Shown: one piece after another, positions 1 through 8,861 of the stretch
Layout of the letters: each line of letters opens with the position of its first letter
Numbering within the stretch: the stretch's first letter is position 1
Source of the DNA: Leifsonia sp. Leaf336
GTDB taxonomy: Bacteria > Actinomycetota > Actinomycetes > Actinomycetales > Microbacteriaceae
Length of the DNA stretch: 64,000 nucleotides
Reading direction: 5' to 3'
NCBI RefSeq assembly: GCF_001423695.1
Contig: NZ_LMOZ01000003.1
Location: forward strand, 539,018-603,017
Notes under the pieces: model-generated
What the model was told of the DNA's origin: nothing
Databases searched by the model: none
Seen by the model: the letters and a program-made list of their open reading frames with translations, nothing else
Position numbers and translations under genes: made by a program

Positions 1-264
1 GGTCTCGCGCCGGTCGCCCTGCACCGGCAACTGTTCCGACACCACGAGAAGGCGCAGACGGTGTCCATCGCCGACCGGCTCCTGCGCATCACGATCGGTC
101 TGGTCGCCCTGCTCACCTCGGGAGTCGTCTTCTTCGTCTTCGATGTCACGCTCGGTCTGGTGGCGGCCCTCGTCGCCGGGACGGCGATCCTCGTCGTTCT
201 CGTACTGCTGCTGCTCGTCTTTCCGGCGAGCGTGCTCAGCCGGCTCCGCCGACATTCGGCGTGA
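1..264 (+). CDS. C-terminal part of a membrane protein, DUF6328-like (5' end outside window)
   Basis: The reading frame is open from base 1, so the gene begins upstream of the window; only its last 87 codons are visible. They give a basic cytoplasmic stretch with HRQLFR, then two hydrophobic segments separated by a short turn, and an arginine-rich C-terminus. The HR-x-LFR-x-HEK-like stretch followed by two helices resembles the end of DUF6328 membrane proteins, whose function is unknown. A GTG at 61 could start a short 67-residue protein, but the frame continuing through the window edge makes a truncated longer gene more likely. Its 3' end overlaps the convergent GntR gene by 29 bases. Confidence 0.5.
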   Translation, partial: GLAPVALHRQLFRHHEKAQTVSIADRLLRITIGLVALLTSGVVFFVFDVTLGLVAALVAGTAILVVLVLLLLVFPASVLSRLRRHSA

Positions 265-901
265 GCGCCGCGGCAAGGTCGCGGAGCATCCGCCCCGACA
301 CCTCGATGGCCGAATCGTCGGAGGCGGCGAGGGCACGGGCGAGAGCGAGCACCCGCTCTCGCGAGGCCGCGGCGACGGCTTCGGACAGCGCCACATAGCG
401 GAAGAATCGCGGGAGGAGCGTCTCGATCGTCTCGGCGAGCACGCGGTCGGAGATGCCCCCGAGGAACGCGCTCATCGTTCGCTGAAGCGCGTCGATCACC
501 GACGAGGAAGGATCGCGCTCGAGCCGTTCGGCGATCACCGTCAGTTCGAACTCGGTTTCGACGCCGATCTCGTCGAGCGAACTCCGGATCGCCGCGGGCA
601 GCAACAGCCCCAGCACGCCGATCACACCATCGGTCTCCGCGTCGTTCATCGGCGCGACGAGCGTGTACCGGTTGGGAGCGGTGTGGATGAGGCCGACCTG
701 GGCGAGGCGGCTGATCGCCTCCCGAACCGGAGTCCGCGAGACGCGGAGAGCGCCGGTGAGCTCTGCGTCCTTGAGGCGCTCACCCGGAGCCAGGTCTCCG
801 GCGATGATGCCGGCCAGGAGGATCGCGTAGACATCGTTGCGGAGGAGGCGCCTGTCTGCCGCGAGCGAGGGAAACCTCGCGCGGAGATCTTCGAGAGTCA
901 T
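236..901 (-). CDS. GntR family transcriptional regulator (FadR/FCD-like)
   Basis: A 221-residue regulator of the GntR superfamily. The winged helix-turn-helix lies at about residues 20 to 85 and shows the family hallmarks: a helix ending LAPGERL, then the recognition segment SRTPVREAISRLAQVGL. The rest is helical and should be the effector-binding domain of the FadR/FCD type, though the metal-binding histidines of classic FCD domains are not evident. It is transcribed away from a second GntR gene, and both probably share the 110-base region between them. The ligand cannot be told from sequence. Confidence 0.86.
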   Translation of the reverse strand: MTLEDLRARFPSLAADRRLLRNDVYAILLAGIIAGDLAPGERLKDAELTGALRVSRTPVREAISRLAQVGLIHTAPNRYTLVAPMNDAETDGVIGVLGLLLPAAIRSSLDEIGVETEFELTVIAERLERDPSSSVIDALQRTMSAFLGGISDRVLAETIETLLPRFFRYVALSEAVAAASRERVLALARALAASDDSAIEVSGRMLRDLAAALTPNVGGAG

Positions 902-1011
902 AAGGGGCTCGTTTCGTGGACTCAGTGTTTGATCTGGTATATTTATAGTTTAGCCATAGGCATCTGAACACAGCAAACCGATCGTTCCACCCTTTCCCCC
1001 AGGAGCCGACC
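902..1011. promoter_or_regulatory. Divergent promoter region between two GntR genes
   Basis: This spacer contains the most AT-rich stretch nearby (about 931 to 960, with TATATTTATAGTTTAGCCAT), as expected for overlapping divergent promoters. The rightward gene has an AGGAG ribosome binding site just before its ATG at 1012. I see no clear long palindrome, so operator positions are not assigned. Confidence 0.35.
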
Positions 1012-1662
1012 ATGCCCATGCCCACCGACCACGTCGCCCGTATCTCCCTGTCCGACGAGGCCTACGTTCGAATCGAGGCCGCCATCATGGACGGCACGCT
1101 CGAGCCCGGCGAGCGACTCCGAGACGCCGACCTGGTCGAGTGGCTCGGAATCTCGCGCACCCCCATCCGTCACGCGCTCGACCGACTCGCCGAGCAGGGG
1201 CTGGTCGAGATGGAGCGCAACCGGTTCACGCGCGTCGCCGCCTTCGACACCGTCGGCGTCCTCGAGTCCGTCCAGGTCGCGGGCGATCTCTGGGCCGGTG
1301 CCGCACTCCGCGGCATCGCGGCGTGGGACGACGAAGACGACGACCTCATCGGCGACATCCAGACCGACCTCGTGGAGGCCGCCACCAACGACGACGCCGC
1401 ACGCTTCGTCACGATCTTCGAGCACCTCGTCGTCGCGTTCGCGCGCGTCGAGGGCAACAACGTCCGCATCCGGGCGCTCGGCAACGTCCTCCCGCAGGTG
1501 CGCCGCCTAGGCCGCAAACTGCACGGCCGACTCGACCCGTTGGCGGTCGCCCGGTTCACCCGCGAGCTCCGCGAGGCTACGACGAAGCGCGACGGCGCAG
1601 CCGCTGTCACGCTCATCGACGACTACGTGACCCGCATCGGAGTGATCCTCGCCGACCTCTGA
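1012..1662 (+). CDS. GntR family transcriptional regulator
   Basis: A 216-residue GntR regulator. The N-terminal winged helix has GTLEPGERL followed by ISRTPIRHALDRLAEQGL, the standard GntR recognition helix pattern, at about residues 25 to 75. The C-terminal half is acidic and helical and is presumed to bind an effector. It resembles its divergent neighbour at 236-901 in length and organisation, so the two may be old paralogues that cross-regulate. ATG 1012 is preceded by AGGAG at a normal distance. Confidence 0.87.
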   Translation: MPMPTDHVARISLSDEAYVRIEAAIMDGTLEPGERLRDADLVEWLGISRTPIRHALDRLAEQGLVEMERNRFTRVAAFDTVGVLESVQVAGDLWAGAALRGIAAWDDEDDDLIGDIQTDLVEAATNDDAARFVTIFEHLVVAFARVEGNNVRIRALGNVLPQVRRLGRKLHGRLDPLAVARFTRELREATTKRDGAAAVTLIDDYVTRIGVILADL

Positions 1663-1775
1663 GGGGTCCGTGGCACCACGGGCACGGCATATCCGTGACA
1701 GCCCGGATGCCGCCCCTCCCCTCCGGTCCTACCCTGGAGACACGCTCGGCCAGGGGGAATGTCCAGGGGGGACGA

Positions 1776-1808
1776 CAGAAGGCCGGTCCCAGTAGGACCG
1801 GCCTTCTG
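1776..1808. terminator. Bidirectional hairpin terminator
   Basis: A 14-bp perfect inverted repeat (CAGAAGGCCGGTCC and its complement) around a 5-base loop, followed on the plus strand by CCTTTT. It lies between the end of the GntR gene and the convergent end of the sugar-binding protein gene and can serve both. Confidence 0.78.
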
Positions 1809-1824
1809 CCTTTTCAGACGCTGA

Positions 1825-2916
1825 TTACTTGGTCAGCGGCTCCAGGGTCGGGTCGTTGGCGTACGCCTCCGCCGCGTTCTCCTTGGTGACGATGACCGGC
1901 TTGAGCAGGTAGGCCGGGACGACCTTGGCGCCGTTGTCGTACGACTTGTCGTCGTTCGTCGCCGGCTTCTTGCCCGCCTGCAGGTCCTTGACCATGTCGA
2001 TGGCCTGCTTGACCAGGTTGCGGGTGTCCTTGTTGATGGTCGAGTACTGCTCGCCCGCCATGATGGACTTGACCGACTCGGCCTCCGAGTCCTGACCGGT
2101 GACGATCGGGATCGGCTTACCTGCACCCTTCACCGAGGTGATGATGGCGCGCGCCAGGGTGTCGTTCGGCGAGAGGACGCCGTCGAGCTCGGTCGAGCCG
2201 TAGTTACCGGCGAGCAGGGTGTCCATGCGGGTCTGCGCGTTCTGCGGCAGCCAGCCCTGGGTCGCGGTGGCCTTGATGTCGGTCTGCTTGGAGACGACCG
2301 TCAGCGTGCCGTCATCGATCTTCGGCTTCAGGACCTTCATGGCTCCGTCGAAGAAGACCTTCGAGTTGGCGTCGTCCGGCGAACCGGAGAACAGCTCGAT
2401 GTTGAACTTGGTCTTGCCCGGGTACTTGGCCTTCATGCCGTCGAGGAGGGCCTGGCCCTGCAGCTCGCCGACCTTCTCGTTGTCGTACGCGACGTAGTAG
2501 TCGACGTCCTTCGAGTTGAGGATCAGGCGGTCGTACGCGATGACCGTGGCGCCGGCGTCGTGCGCGGCCTTGGCCTGTGCGGTCAGCTGGCCGCCGTCGA
2601 CGGCGCCGATGATGATGACCTTGGCGCCGTTGGTGATCATCGACTGGATCTGCGACTGCTGGTCGGAGACGCCCGAGCCACCGGCGTACTGCACGTCGCC
2701 CTTGAAGCCGGCCGCCTTGAGGCCGTCGGTGAACAGACCACCGGCGAGCACCCAGTTCTCCGACGTCTTGGTCGGGAGGGCGACACCGATCGTCGCGTCC
2801 TTGGCGAAGCCGGACGCCGTCGAGCTTCCGCTGGAGCCGTCACGGCTCGAGCAGCCCGACAGGGCCAGCGCTGCGGCAGCTGCGACAGCCACTGTCGCGA
2901 GTGCGAATTTGCGCAT
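1825..2916 (-). CDS. chvE: Sugar ABC transporter substrate-binding lipoprotein, ChvE type
   Basis: A 363-residue extracytoplasmic sugar receptor. The N-terminus is a lipoprotein signal peptide with lipobox LSGC and the modified cysteine at residue 22. The mature part is a periplasmic-binding-protein fold of the ChvE/XylF class, with NWVLAGG near the N-terminus, YDRLI and YVAYDNE in the middle, and TGQDSEAE in the C-terminal lobe. ChvE proteins bind several monosaccharides such as galactose, glucose, arabinose or xylose; the actual sugar is not decidable here. It is the last gene of the mmsA-mmsB-chvE operon, 53 bases after mmsB, and ends just before a hairpin terminator. Confidence 0.93.
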   Translation of the reverse strand: MRKFALATVAVAAAAALALSGCSSRDGSSGSSTASGFAKDATIGVALPTKTSENWVLAGGLFTDGLKAAGFKGDVQYAGGSGVSDQQSQIQSMITNGAKVIIIGAVDGGQLTAQAKAAHDAGATVIAYDRLILNSKDVDYYVAYDNEKVGELQGQALLDGMKAKYPGKTKFNIELFSGSPDDANSKVFFDGAMKVLKPKIDDGTLTVVSKQTDIKATATQGWLPQNAQTRMDTLLAGNYGSTELDGVLSPNDTLARAIITSVKGAGKPIPIVTGQDSEAESVKSIMAGEQYSTINKDTRNLVKQAIDMVKDLQAGKKPATNDDKSYDNGAKVVPAYLLKPVIVTKENAAEAYANDPTLEPLTK

Positions 2917-2969
2917 TGCGTTCTCTTTCTGTGGTTGGGATGGTGCAGGTTTCAGGAGGGAAGTACTGG

Positions 2970-4319
2970 TCAGGAGGTCAGCGAGCGCGACGAGTCCTCG
3001 GCCGGGTCCGACGTCGGGACGACGGCGGGCCGTTCGGCTCCCGCAGCGTCGGCCACGGTCTCCTTGGCGCCCCGGCCTCCGAACAAGCGGCCGATCAGCG
3101 AGGGACCGCCGCGGCGGTGCGAGTAGACGTCGATGCCGACGGCGATGAGGAGGACGAGGCCCTTGATGATCTGGACCTTGTCACTGGTGACACCGAGCAG
3201 CTGGAGGCCGTTGTTGAGGACGGCGATCACGAGACCACCGACGATCGAGCCGGCGACGGTTCCGATTCCGCCGGAGACGGCGGCGCCGCCGATGAACACG
3301 GCCGCGATCGCGTCGAGCTCCCAGCCCAGGCCGTCCTGGGGACCGGACGAGACCGAGCGGGCCACGGCGATCATGCCGGCGAGCGCGGCGAGCACCGACA
3401 TGTTCATCATCACGTAGAAGTTGACGCGCTTGATCTTCACGCCCGACAGCTCGGCGGCGTGGGAGTTGCCGCCGACCGCGTAGATGTGACGTCCGAAGAT
3501 CGTGTTCCGGGTGACGAACGAGTAGAGGATCACCAGGACGCCGAGGATGATTCCCGAGACCGGGAAGGAGGTGCCGACCCTGCCGCCCGCGAAGAGCAGC
3601 GTCGCGTAGATGACGACGGCGTCGAGCACGACCACCTTGAACACACTCACCCAGAGCGGCGCCTTCTCGGAGCCCATCTTGGTCTGGTTGCGGCGGGTCC
3701 GCACCTCGAGCAGGGCGATGACGACGGCGATGATGAGCCCGAGCAGCAGAGTGGAGTTGTTGAAGCCGGTGTCGGGGCCCCACTCGGGCAGGAAGCCGCC
3801 GCCGATGAAGGTGAAGTCGTCGGGGACCGGGATGGTGTTGGCGTTGCCGATGAGCTGGTTGAGGCCACGGAAGATGAGCATTCCCGCCAGGGTCACGATG
3901 AACGCCGGAACGCCGACATAGGCGACCCACCAGCCCTGCCACGCGCCGATCACGACGCCGACCACGAGGCCCAGCACGATGGCGACCGGCCACGGGAAGT
4001 GCCATTCCGTCATCGACTTGGCGACGATGATGCCGACCAGCGCCGCCACCGATCCGACCGAGAGGTCGATGTGGCCGGCGATGATCACCATGACCATGCC
4101 GATCGCCAGCACCAGCACGTAGACGTTCTGGTTGACCAGGTTGATCAGGTTCACCGATTCGAGCGTCTTGCCGCCGGTCAGGATCTCGAACAGCACGATG
4201 ATGACGACGAGGGCGCCCAGGATGCCGAACTGGCGCCCGGTGGACTGGCCACCGCCGAACATCTTGCCGAGGTCCCGGATCCCTCCGGACTTCTTCTTCT
4301 CTGCGATCTGAGTGGTCAT
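2970..4319 (-). CDS. mmsB: Sugar ABC transporter permease, MmsB/GguB type
   Basis: A 449-residue integral membrane protein with about ten or more transmembrane segments, matching the BPD_transp_2 permease family of ribose/xylose/ChvE systems. Family signatures visible are the HIDLSVGSVAALVG segment near residue 85, and GGAAVSGGIGTVAGS in the C-terminal half. A charged cytoplasmic tail follows the last helix. It would form the membrane channel with the ATPase MmsA. Its ATG overlaps the mmsA stop codon by one base (TAATG), so translation is probably coupled. Confidence 0.92.
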   Translation of the reverse strand: MTTQIAEKKKSGGIRDLGKMFGGGQSTGRQFGILGALVVIIVLFEILTGGKTLESVNLINLVNQNVYVLVLAIGMVMVIIAGHIDLSVGSVAALVGIIVAKSMTEWHFPWPVAIVLGLVVGVVIGAWQGWWVAYVGVPAFIVTLAGMLIFRGLNQLIGNANTIPVPDDFTFIGGGFLPEWGPDTGFNNSTLLLGLIIAVVIALLEVRTRRNQTKMGSEKAPLWVSVFKVVVLDAVVIYATLLFAGGRVGTSFPVSGIILGVLVILYSFVTRNTIFGRHIYAVGGNSHAAELSGVKIKRVNFYVMMNMSVLAALAGMIAVARSVSSGPQDGLGWELDAIAAVFIGGAAVSGGIGTVAGSIVGGLVIAVLNNGLQLLGVTSDKVQIIKGLVLLIAVGIDVYSHRRGGPSLIGRLFGGRGAKETVADAAGAERPAVVPTSDPAEDSSRSLTS

Positions 4320-5881
4320 TATCGGGAACTACCCTTCGTGGCGGGGCTCTTCTTGGCGGAGGTCATGCTCTTGAGGAGCGTTTCGGGGGTCGCTTCGCTG
4401 ATGGGAAGCTCGTTGGTGATCTGGCCCTCGAAGATCGTGTAGATGCGATCCGAGATGCCGAGGAGCTCCGGCAGCTCCGAGGAAATGACGATGACGCCCT
4501 TCCCCTGGGCCGCGAGAGCCTGGATGATGCCGTAGATCTCGTACTTTGCGCCGACATCGATGCCTCTGGTGGGCTCGTCGAGGATCAGGATGTCGGGGTC
4601 TGTGAACATCCACTTGGCCAGGACGACCTTCTGCTGATTTCCGCCCGACAGCGTCGCGACTCCGCGGTCGACGTCGGGCGTCTTGATGCGGAGGCTCTGG
4701 CGGTACTCCTCCGCGACCGCGTACTCCTGCTGGTCGTTCACGACGCCGCGCTTCGCGATCTTCGTCAGCTTGGCTGCGACGATCGACTGCTTGATGTCGT
4801 CGAGGAGGTTCAGACCGAGGACCTTACGGTCCTCGCTCACGTACGCGAGGCCGTTGTCGATCGCCTCGGAGACGTTGCGGACCTGGATCTGCTTGCCGTC
4901 CTTGTAGATCTCGCCGGAGACGAACGTGCCGTAGGAGCGGCCGAACACGCTCATCGCGAGCTCGGTGCGGCCGGCGCCCATCAGTCCGGCGAAGCCCACG
5001 ATCTCGCCGCGGCGAACCGTGAAACTCGAGTTCTTGACCACGAGCCGGTCCGCGAGCTGCGGGTGCTGGACGACCCAGTCGCGCACCTCGAAGAAGACGT
5101 CGCCGATGTTCGGCGTACGCTCGGGGAACCGGCTCTCGAGGGTGCGGCCGACCATCCCGCGGATGATCCGGTCCTCGTCGACACCATCGCCCTTCACATC
5201 GAGCGTCTCGATGGAGCGGCCGTCGCGGATGATCGTGATCTCGTCCGCGACCTTCTCGATCTCGTTGAGCTTGTGGCTGATGATGATCGAGCTGACGCCC
5301 TTGTGCTTCAGCCCCACGATCAGGTCCAGGAGGTGGGCGGACTCCGCCTCGTTGAGTGCAGCGGTCGGCTCGTCGAGGATGAGGAGCTTGACGTCCTTGT
5401 TCAGAGCCTTGGCGATCTCCACCAGCTGCTGCTTGCCGACGCCGATGTTCTTGATCTGCGTGTCCGGGTCGTCGCTCAGGCCGACGCGCGCGAGGAGCTC
5501 GACGGCGCGGCGCTTGGCCTCGCCCCAGTTGATGACACCGCCGCGGCCGGGCTCGTTGCCCAGGAAGATGTTCTCGGTGATCGAGAGCTCGGGGATCAGA
5601 GCCAGCTCCTGATGGATGATCACGATGCCCTGCTGCTCGGACGACTTGATGTCCTTGAACCGCATGACGTCGCCCTGATAGACGATGTCTCCGCTGTAGG
5701 TTCCGTACGGGTAGACGCCCGAGAGGACCTTCATCAGCGTGGACTTGCCTGCACCGTTCTCGCCGCAGATCGCATGGATCTCGTTCGCGTGGACGGTGAG
5801 GGAGACATCCTCGAGCGCTTTCACGCCGGGGAACTCCTTGGTGATGGCTCGCATCTCCAGGATGACTGCGTTCGACGGCAT
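4319..5881 (-). CDS. mmsA: Sugar ABC transporter ATP-binding protein, MmsA/GguA type
   Basis: A 520-residue double ATPase, the usual size for sugar importers of the RbsA/XylG/GguA class. Domain one has Walker [10 protein letters not shown] at residues 40 to 48 and Walker [12 protein letters not shown]. Its signature is degenerate (VGKQQLVEI). Domain two has a degenerate Walker A (GLMGAGRTE), a canonical signature LSGGNQQKV and Walker [14 protein letters not shown]. This asymmetry is typical of the family. ATG 5881 has AAGGAG upstream. It is the first gene of the operon. A short copy of its first codons lies 233 bases upstream. Confidence 0.93.
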   Translation of the reverse strand: MPSNAVILEMRAITKEFPGVKALEDVSLTVHANEIHAICGENGAGKSTLMKVLSGVYPYGTYSGDIVYQGDVMRFKDIKSSEQQGIVIIHQELALIPELSITENIFLGNEPGRGGVINWGEAKRRAVELLARVGLSDDPDTQIKNIGVGKQQLVEIAKALNKDVKLLILDEPTAALNEAESAHLLDLIVGLKHKGVSSIIISHKLNEIEKVADEITIIRDGRSIETLDVKGDGVDEDRIIRGMVGRTLESRFPERTPNIGDVFFEVRDWVVQHPQLADRLVVKNSSFTVRRGEIVGFAGLMGAGRTELAMSVFGRSYGTFVSGEIYKDGKQIQVRNVSEAIDNGLAYVSEDRKVLGLNLLDDIKQSIVAAKLTKIAKRGVVNDQQEYAVAEEYRQSLRIKTPDVDRGVATLSGGNQQKVVLAKWMFTDPDILILDEPTRGIDVGAKYEIYGIIQALAAQGKGVIVISSELPELLGISDRIYTIFEGQITNELPISEATPETLLKSMTSAKKSPATKGSSR

Positions 5882-5939
5882 CGTCGCTCCTTGGTGTGCT
5901 GATCGGGGTGAGCTGGTGCGTGCGCGTGGTTCTTTGCGC

Positions 5940-5985
5940 CTAAGTAGTAAACGCTAACTTCAGTCTTGGCGTCAAATAGTGAAGA
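5940..5985 (-). promoter_or_regulatory. Candidate promoter and operator of the mmsA-mmsB-chvE operon
   Basis: On the minus strand a TTGACG hexamer (5975-5970) is followed after 18 bases by TTTACT (5951-5946), an acceptable sigma-A-type pair. The -10 region overlaps a weak inverted repeat (AAGT, 10-base spacer, AACTT) at about 5942-5960, a possible site for the upstream ROK regulator. No experiment supports this; it is inferred from spacing and position. Confidence 0.4.
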
Positions 5986-6077
5986 CAACAGATCGGTAAC
6001 GTTCGAGCAGACCGCACGGTACACCGATGGCGGGCAGTGGCCCGCTGGAGACCGCAGAAAGTGTGCCTCGACGACCG

Positions 6078-6115
6078 TGTCGCGCATCTCCCGGATGACT
6101 GCGCTCGACGGTATC
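6078..6115 (-). repeat. Truncated duplicate of the 5' end of mmsA
   Basis: These 38 bases match 5845-5882, the start region of mmsA, at 33 of 38 positions without gaps. The copy keeps the codons for a PS-x-AVI-x-EMR-like start, but the original ATG has become ATA; a new ATG stands directly before it. Downstream the frame drifts into unrelated sequence and no transporter follows, so this looks like the remnant of a tandem duplication or of a lost second transporter gene. Confidence 0.7.
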
Positions 6116-6171
6116 ATTGTCAATGCTACTACAAAATATTACTGGTTACATATCGACAGAGGAGTGGAGCT

Positions 6172-7362
6172 CTACTCGTTGCCGGCGAGCGCGCCCTGGA
6201 TGACGAGAGCCGCCGCACCGAGGGACTCCGCCCGGTCGCCGAGCGACGAGATCCGCACCGCCGTCGTCTCCGCGATCACCGGGATCGCGTTGTGCTGGAT
6301 GCCGCGGCGGATCGGGTCGAGGAGCGCGTCGCCGAGGCCGACGAGCGGACCGCCGATCAGCACGAGCTCGGGATTGATGACGTTGGCGATGTTGCCGATC
6401 GCCTGTCCGATCGCGATGCCCGCGTCGCTCACCACCCGCAGGACCGCCGGGTCGCGCTCGCGTCCGCGCTTCAGGATGTCCGCCGTACTCACGGGGGCGT
6501 TCACACCGTGGCCGAGCGTCTCGATCATCACACTGGTCGACGCGATCGTCTCCAGGCAGCCACGGTTGCCGCAGCGGCAGATCACGCCCTGCTCCGTGAC
6601 GGGCGTGTGGCCGAGTTCGCCCGTGATCCCGAGGAAGCCGTAGTACGGCAACCCGTTGAGGATCAGGCCGGCGCCGATACCGGTGCCGATCTTGACGAAG
6701 ATCAGGTTGCGCACCCCGCGATTCGCGCCCCACGTCACCTCCGCGAGCGCGCCGAGGTTCGCGTCGTTGTCGACGACCACCGGAAACCGGAACGCGTCCT
6801 CGAGATCGCGCAGGCGCACTCCGACCCATTCCGGGAGGATGGCTCCCTGAAGCACTGTTCCCGTGCGCCGGTCGATCGGGCCGGGGATGCCGATCCCGAC
6901 GGAGAGGACCGCCTGCCGATCGTGCGCTCCCGCGACGAGCATCCGGTCCAGCAGCTCCGCGGCCTCCCGCACCGCCCCGGCCACGTCGTAACCGAGCGGC
7001 AGCGGCACCTCCTCCTCGGCGATGACCTCGTAGCCGAGAGTGCAGAGGACGATCCGCACATGCCGGCGCCCGAAGTCGACTCCGACGGCGATATCGCCCG
7101 TGTCCGTCAGCTGCACCAGCAGCGCTCGCCGGCCGCTGGAGGTCACCGGGGAGGTCTCCACGACGCCCTTCGTCGCCATGTCGCGGACGATGTTGGACAC
7201 GGTGGCGGTGGACAGGCCCGTCCCGCGCGCCAGCTCAGCCTGGGTGGATGGGCCGTTGGCGAGCAGGAACTCGACGAGCCGCTCCTGATTCAGGTGCCTG
7301 AGGGCGCCCTGAGACCCGGGATTGCGTGCGCCACGCGGGGGAAGACCCGAAGTGGCGGTCAT
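6172..7362 (-). CDS. ROK family transcriptional regulator
   Basis: A repressor-type ROK protein of 396 residues from ATG 7362. An N-terminal helix-turn-helix of the MarR-like type (STQAELARGTGLSTATVSNI) precedes a sugar kinase-like domain with the zinc motif CRCGNRGCLE, GELGH and phosphate-binding glycine-rich loops. Such proteins bind a sugar and release DNA; XylR and NagC are examples. It lies directly upstream of, and in the same direction as, the mmsA-mmsB-chvE operon, so it very likely controls sugar uptake. A TTG at 7398 would add 12 residues, but that TTGACT fits a -35 element instead, so I prefer the ATG. Confidence 0.88.
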   Translation of the reverse strand: MTATSGLPPRGARNPGSQGALRHLNQERLVEFLLANGPSTQAELARGTGLSTATVSNIVRDMATKGVVETSPVTSSGRRALLVQLTDTGDIAVGVDFGRRHVRIVLCTLGYEVIAEEEVPLPLGYDVAGAVREAAELLDRMLVAGAHDRQAVLSVGIGIPGPIDRRTGTVLQGAILPEWVGVRLRDLEDAFRFPVVVDNDANLGALAEVTWGANRGVRNLIFVKIGTGIGAGLILNGLPYYGFLGITGELGHTPVTEQGVICRCGNRGCLETIASTSVMIETLGHGVNAPVSTADILKRGRERDPAVLRVVSDAGIAIGQAIGNIANVINPELVLIGGPLVGLGDALLDPIRRGIQHNAIPVIAETTAVRISSLGDRAESLGAAALVIQGALAGNE

Positions 7363-7475
7363 AGCGATAAGCGTGAATGATCGCTGAGTTGTAGTCAAGT
7401 TGTGAACGTAACGGTTGGGGCAGCGTTGCTTCGAGTGCGTTCAGGGAACCAGCCGCCGGCCGTTCGGCCCCCTGT

Positions 7476-7481
7476 CACAAT
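7476..7481 (+). promoter_or_regulatory. -10 element of a probable leaderless transcript
   Basis: CACAAT lies six bases before the ATG at 7488, the spacing expected when transcription starts at the start codon. No ribosome binding site is visible. Confidence 0.45.
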
Positions 7482-7487
7482 GGACCC

Positions 7488-8303
7488 ATGCCCATCCTGA
7501 ACAAGGACATGCAGGTCTGCATCTCCCTCTCCGGCCGTCCCAGCAACCTCGGGACCCGGTTCCACAACTTCCTCTACGACGAGCTCGGACTGAACTTCGT
7601 CTACAAGGCGTTCACGACCGACGACCTGGAGGGCGCCGTCCGCGGGATCCGGGCGCTCGGACTCCGCGGATGCTCGGTGTCGATGCCGTTCAAAGAGGCG
7701 ATCATCCCGCTCGTCGACAACCTCGAGCCGTCGGCGCTGGCGATCGAGTCGGTGAACACCGTCGTCAACGAAGACGGGCTGCTCACGGCCTCCAACACCG
7801 ACTACGAAGCAGTGGCCCAGCTGCTCGACGAGCACGGTGTCGACCCGACGTCGCGCGTGATCGTGCGAGGGTCCGGCGGCATGGCGAAGGCGGTCGTCGC
7901 GGCGTTCCGCGGTGCGGGCTTCGACGACCTCACCGTGCTCGCCCGCAACGAGCGCGCCGGGTCGGCGCTCGCGCACAAGTACGACTATGCGTGGACCGCC
8001 GAGGAGCCGGATCCCGATTTCGACGTGATCGTCAACGTGACGCCGCTCGGGATGAGCGGCGCGGAAGAGGACGCCCTGGCGTTCGGCGACGCCTTCGTCC
8101 AGCGCGCGTCCGTCGTCTTCGATGTGGTCGCGTTCCCAGCCGAGACCCCGCTGATCGCGGCGGGCCGGGCGGCGGGCAAGCGCCTCATCACCGGCGCCGA
8201 GGTCGTCGCGCTGCAGGCGGCGCGCCAGTTCGAGCGCTACACGGGCGTCGCGCTGACGCCGGAGCAGGTGGCCAGGGCATCGGAGTTCTCGCGCACGGAG
8301 TGA
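7488..8303 (+). CDS. Shikimate dehydrogenase-like oxidoreductase (HI0607/SdhL type)
   Basis: A 271-residue protein of the AroE superfamily. It has the catalytic lysine in VSMPFKEA (about residue 68), the asparagine in ESVNTVV and the aspartate in NTDYEA, then a Rossmann domain with GSGGMAKA. The N-terminus reads SLSGRPSNLGT instead of the G-x-P-I-x-HS motif of true AroE, which is the hallmark of the shikimate dehydrogenase-like group described from Haemophilus HI0607. Members of that group have low activity on shikimate and their real substrate is unsettled. It stands alone, so aromatic amino acid synthesis is not implied. Confidence 0.9.
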   Translation: MPILNKDMQVCISLSGRPSNLGTRFHNFLYDELGLNFVYKAFTTDDLEGAVRGIRALGLRGCSVSMPFKEAIIPLVDNLEPSALAIESVNTVVNEDGLLTASNTDYEAVAQLLDEHGVDPTSRVIVRGSGGMAKAVVAAFRGAGFDDLTVLARNERAGSALAHKYDYAWTAEEPDPDFDVIVNVTPLGMSGAEEDALAFGDAFVQRASVVFDVVAFPAETPLIAAGRAAGKRLITGAEVVALQAARQFERYTGVALTPEQVARASEFSRTE

Positions 8304-8323
8304 TCCGGCCGTCCTCTGGATTC

Positions 8324-8354
8324 TTGACCCTGCCCCACGGGTCAGGGTTTACGC
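8324..8354 (+). promoter_or_regulatory. MerR-type promoter with 19-bp spacer and operator dyad
   Basis: TTGACC (8324-8329) and TTACGC (8349-8354) are separated by 19 bases, the overlong spacing typical of promoters activated by MerR proteins. Within it, ACCCTG (8327-8332) and CAGGGT (8343-8348) form a perfect dyad. It lies directly upstream of the MerR gene, so autoregulation is likely. Confidence 0.65.
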
Positions 8355-8397
8355 TTGCGGCGGAGCGGCGTGATCGCGCCGCCGGGAGGTTCGTGCG

Positions 8398-8811
8398 ATG
8401 CAGATCAGCGAGCTGGCCGACCGGGCCGGCGTGACGGTGAAGGCCGTGCGCTACTACGAGCGTCTCGGGTTGCTGGCGCCGCAGCGTCTGGCCAACGGCT
8501 ACCGCGACTACGACGATGGCCAGCTGCGCGCGGCGCGGGAGATCCGCGAGCTCGCCGCCGTCGGCATCCCGCCCGGCAAGGCGGCTCCGTTCATCGCGTG
8601 CCTCGGGTCCGGTCACGCCCGCAGCGACGAATGCCCCGCCTCCGTCGTCGCCTATGCCGACGGGATCGCCGAGTTGGACGCCGCGATCGCCGCTCTCGAA
8701 GCACGGCGCGAGCAGCTCTCGCGCCGACTCGCCTCCGCGACCGACGCCGTCGCGCCGTCGCCGGATCAGGGCACGGGCTGCACGGTCGTGGACGCCCTCC
8801 TCGCGCACTGA
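8398..8811 (+). CDS. MerR family transcriptional regulator
   Basis: A 137-residue MerR protein. The N-terminal helix-turn-helix and wing are clear (ISELADRAGVTVKAVRYYER, residues 3 to 22, then GYRDYDDGQL). The C-terminal part is a dimerising helix followed by a short tail. Cysteines at about residues 75, 86 and 129 could bind a metal or sense redox, but they do not form the standard copper, zinc or mercury patterns, so the signal is unknown. GGGAGG precedes ATG 8398. The gene appears single, with its own MerR-type promoter; the stretch after it carries a small hairpin. Confidence 0.88.
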   Translation: MQISELADRAGVTVKAVRYYERLGLLAPQRLANGYRDYDDGQLRAAREIRELAAVGIPPGKAAPFIACLGSGHARSDECPASVVAYADGIAELDAAIAALEARREQLSRRLASATDAVAPSPDQGTGCTVVDALLAH

Positions 8812-8845
8812 CTCCCCCTCCGGTCCCTCGCCGGCGGCCACGGCA

Positions 8846-8861
8846 TCATCCCTGGGGATGA
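8846..8861. terminator. Small inverted repeat after the MerR gene
   Basis: TCATCCC and its exact complement flank a 2-base loop 35 bases after the MerR stop codon. There is no T-run, so a terminator role is only possible; it could equally be a protein-binding site. Confidence 0.3.

Noticed and set aside
5821-6123. 100-codon minus-strand frame covering the mmsA ghost copy
   Set aside because: Only its first dozen codons resemble mmsA; the rest runs through the promoter into the real mmsA gene in another frame, so it is treated as a duplication remnant and not a gene.
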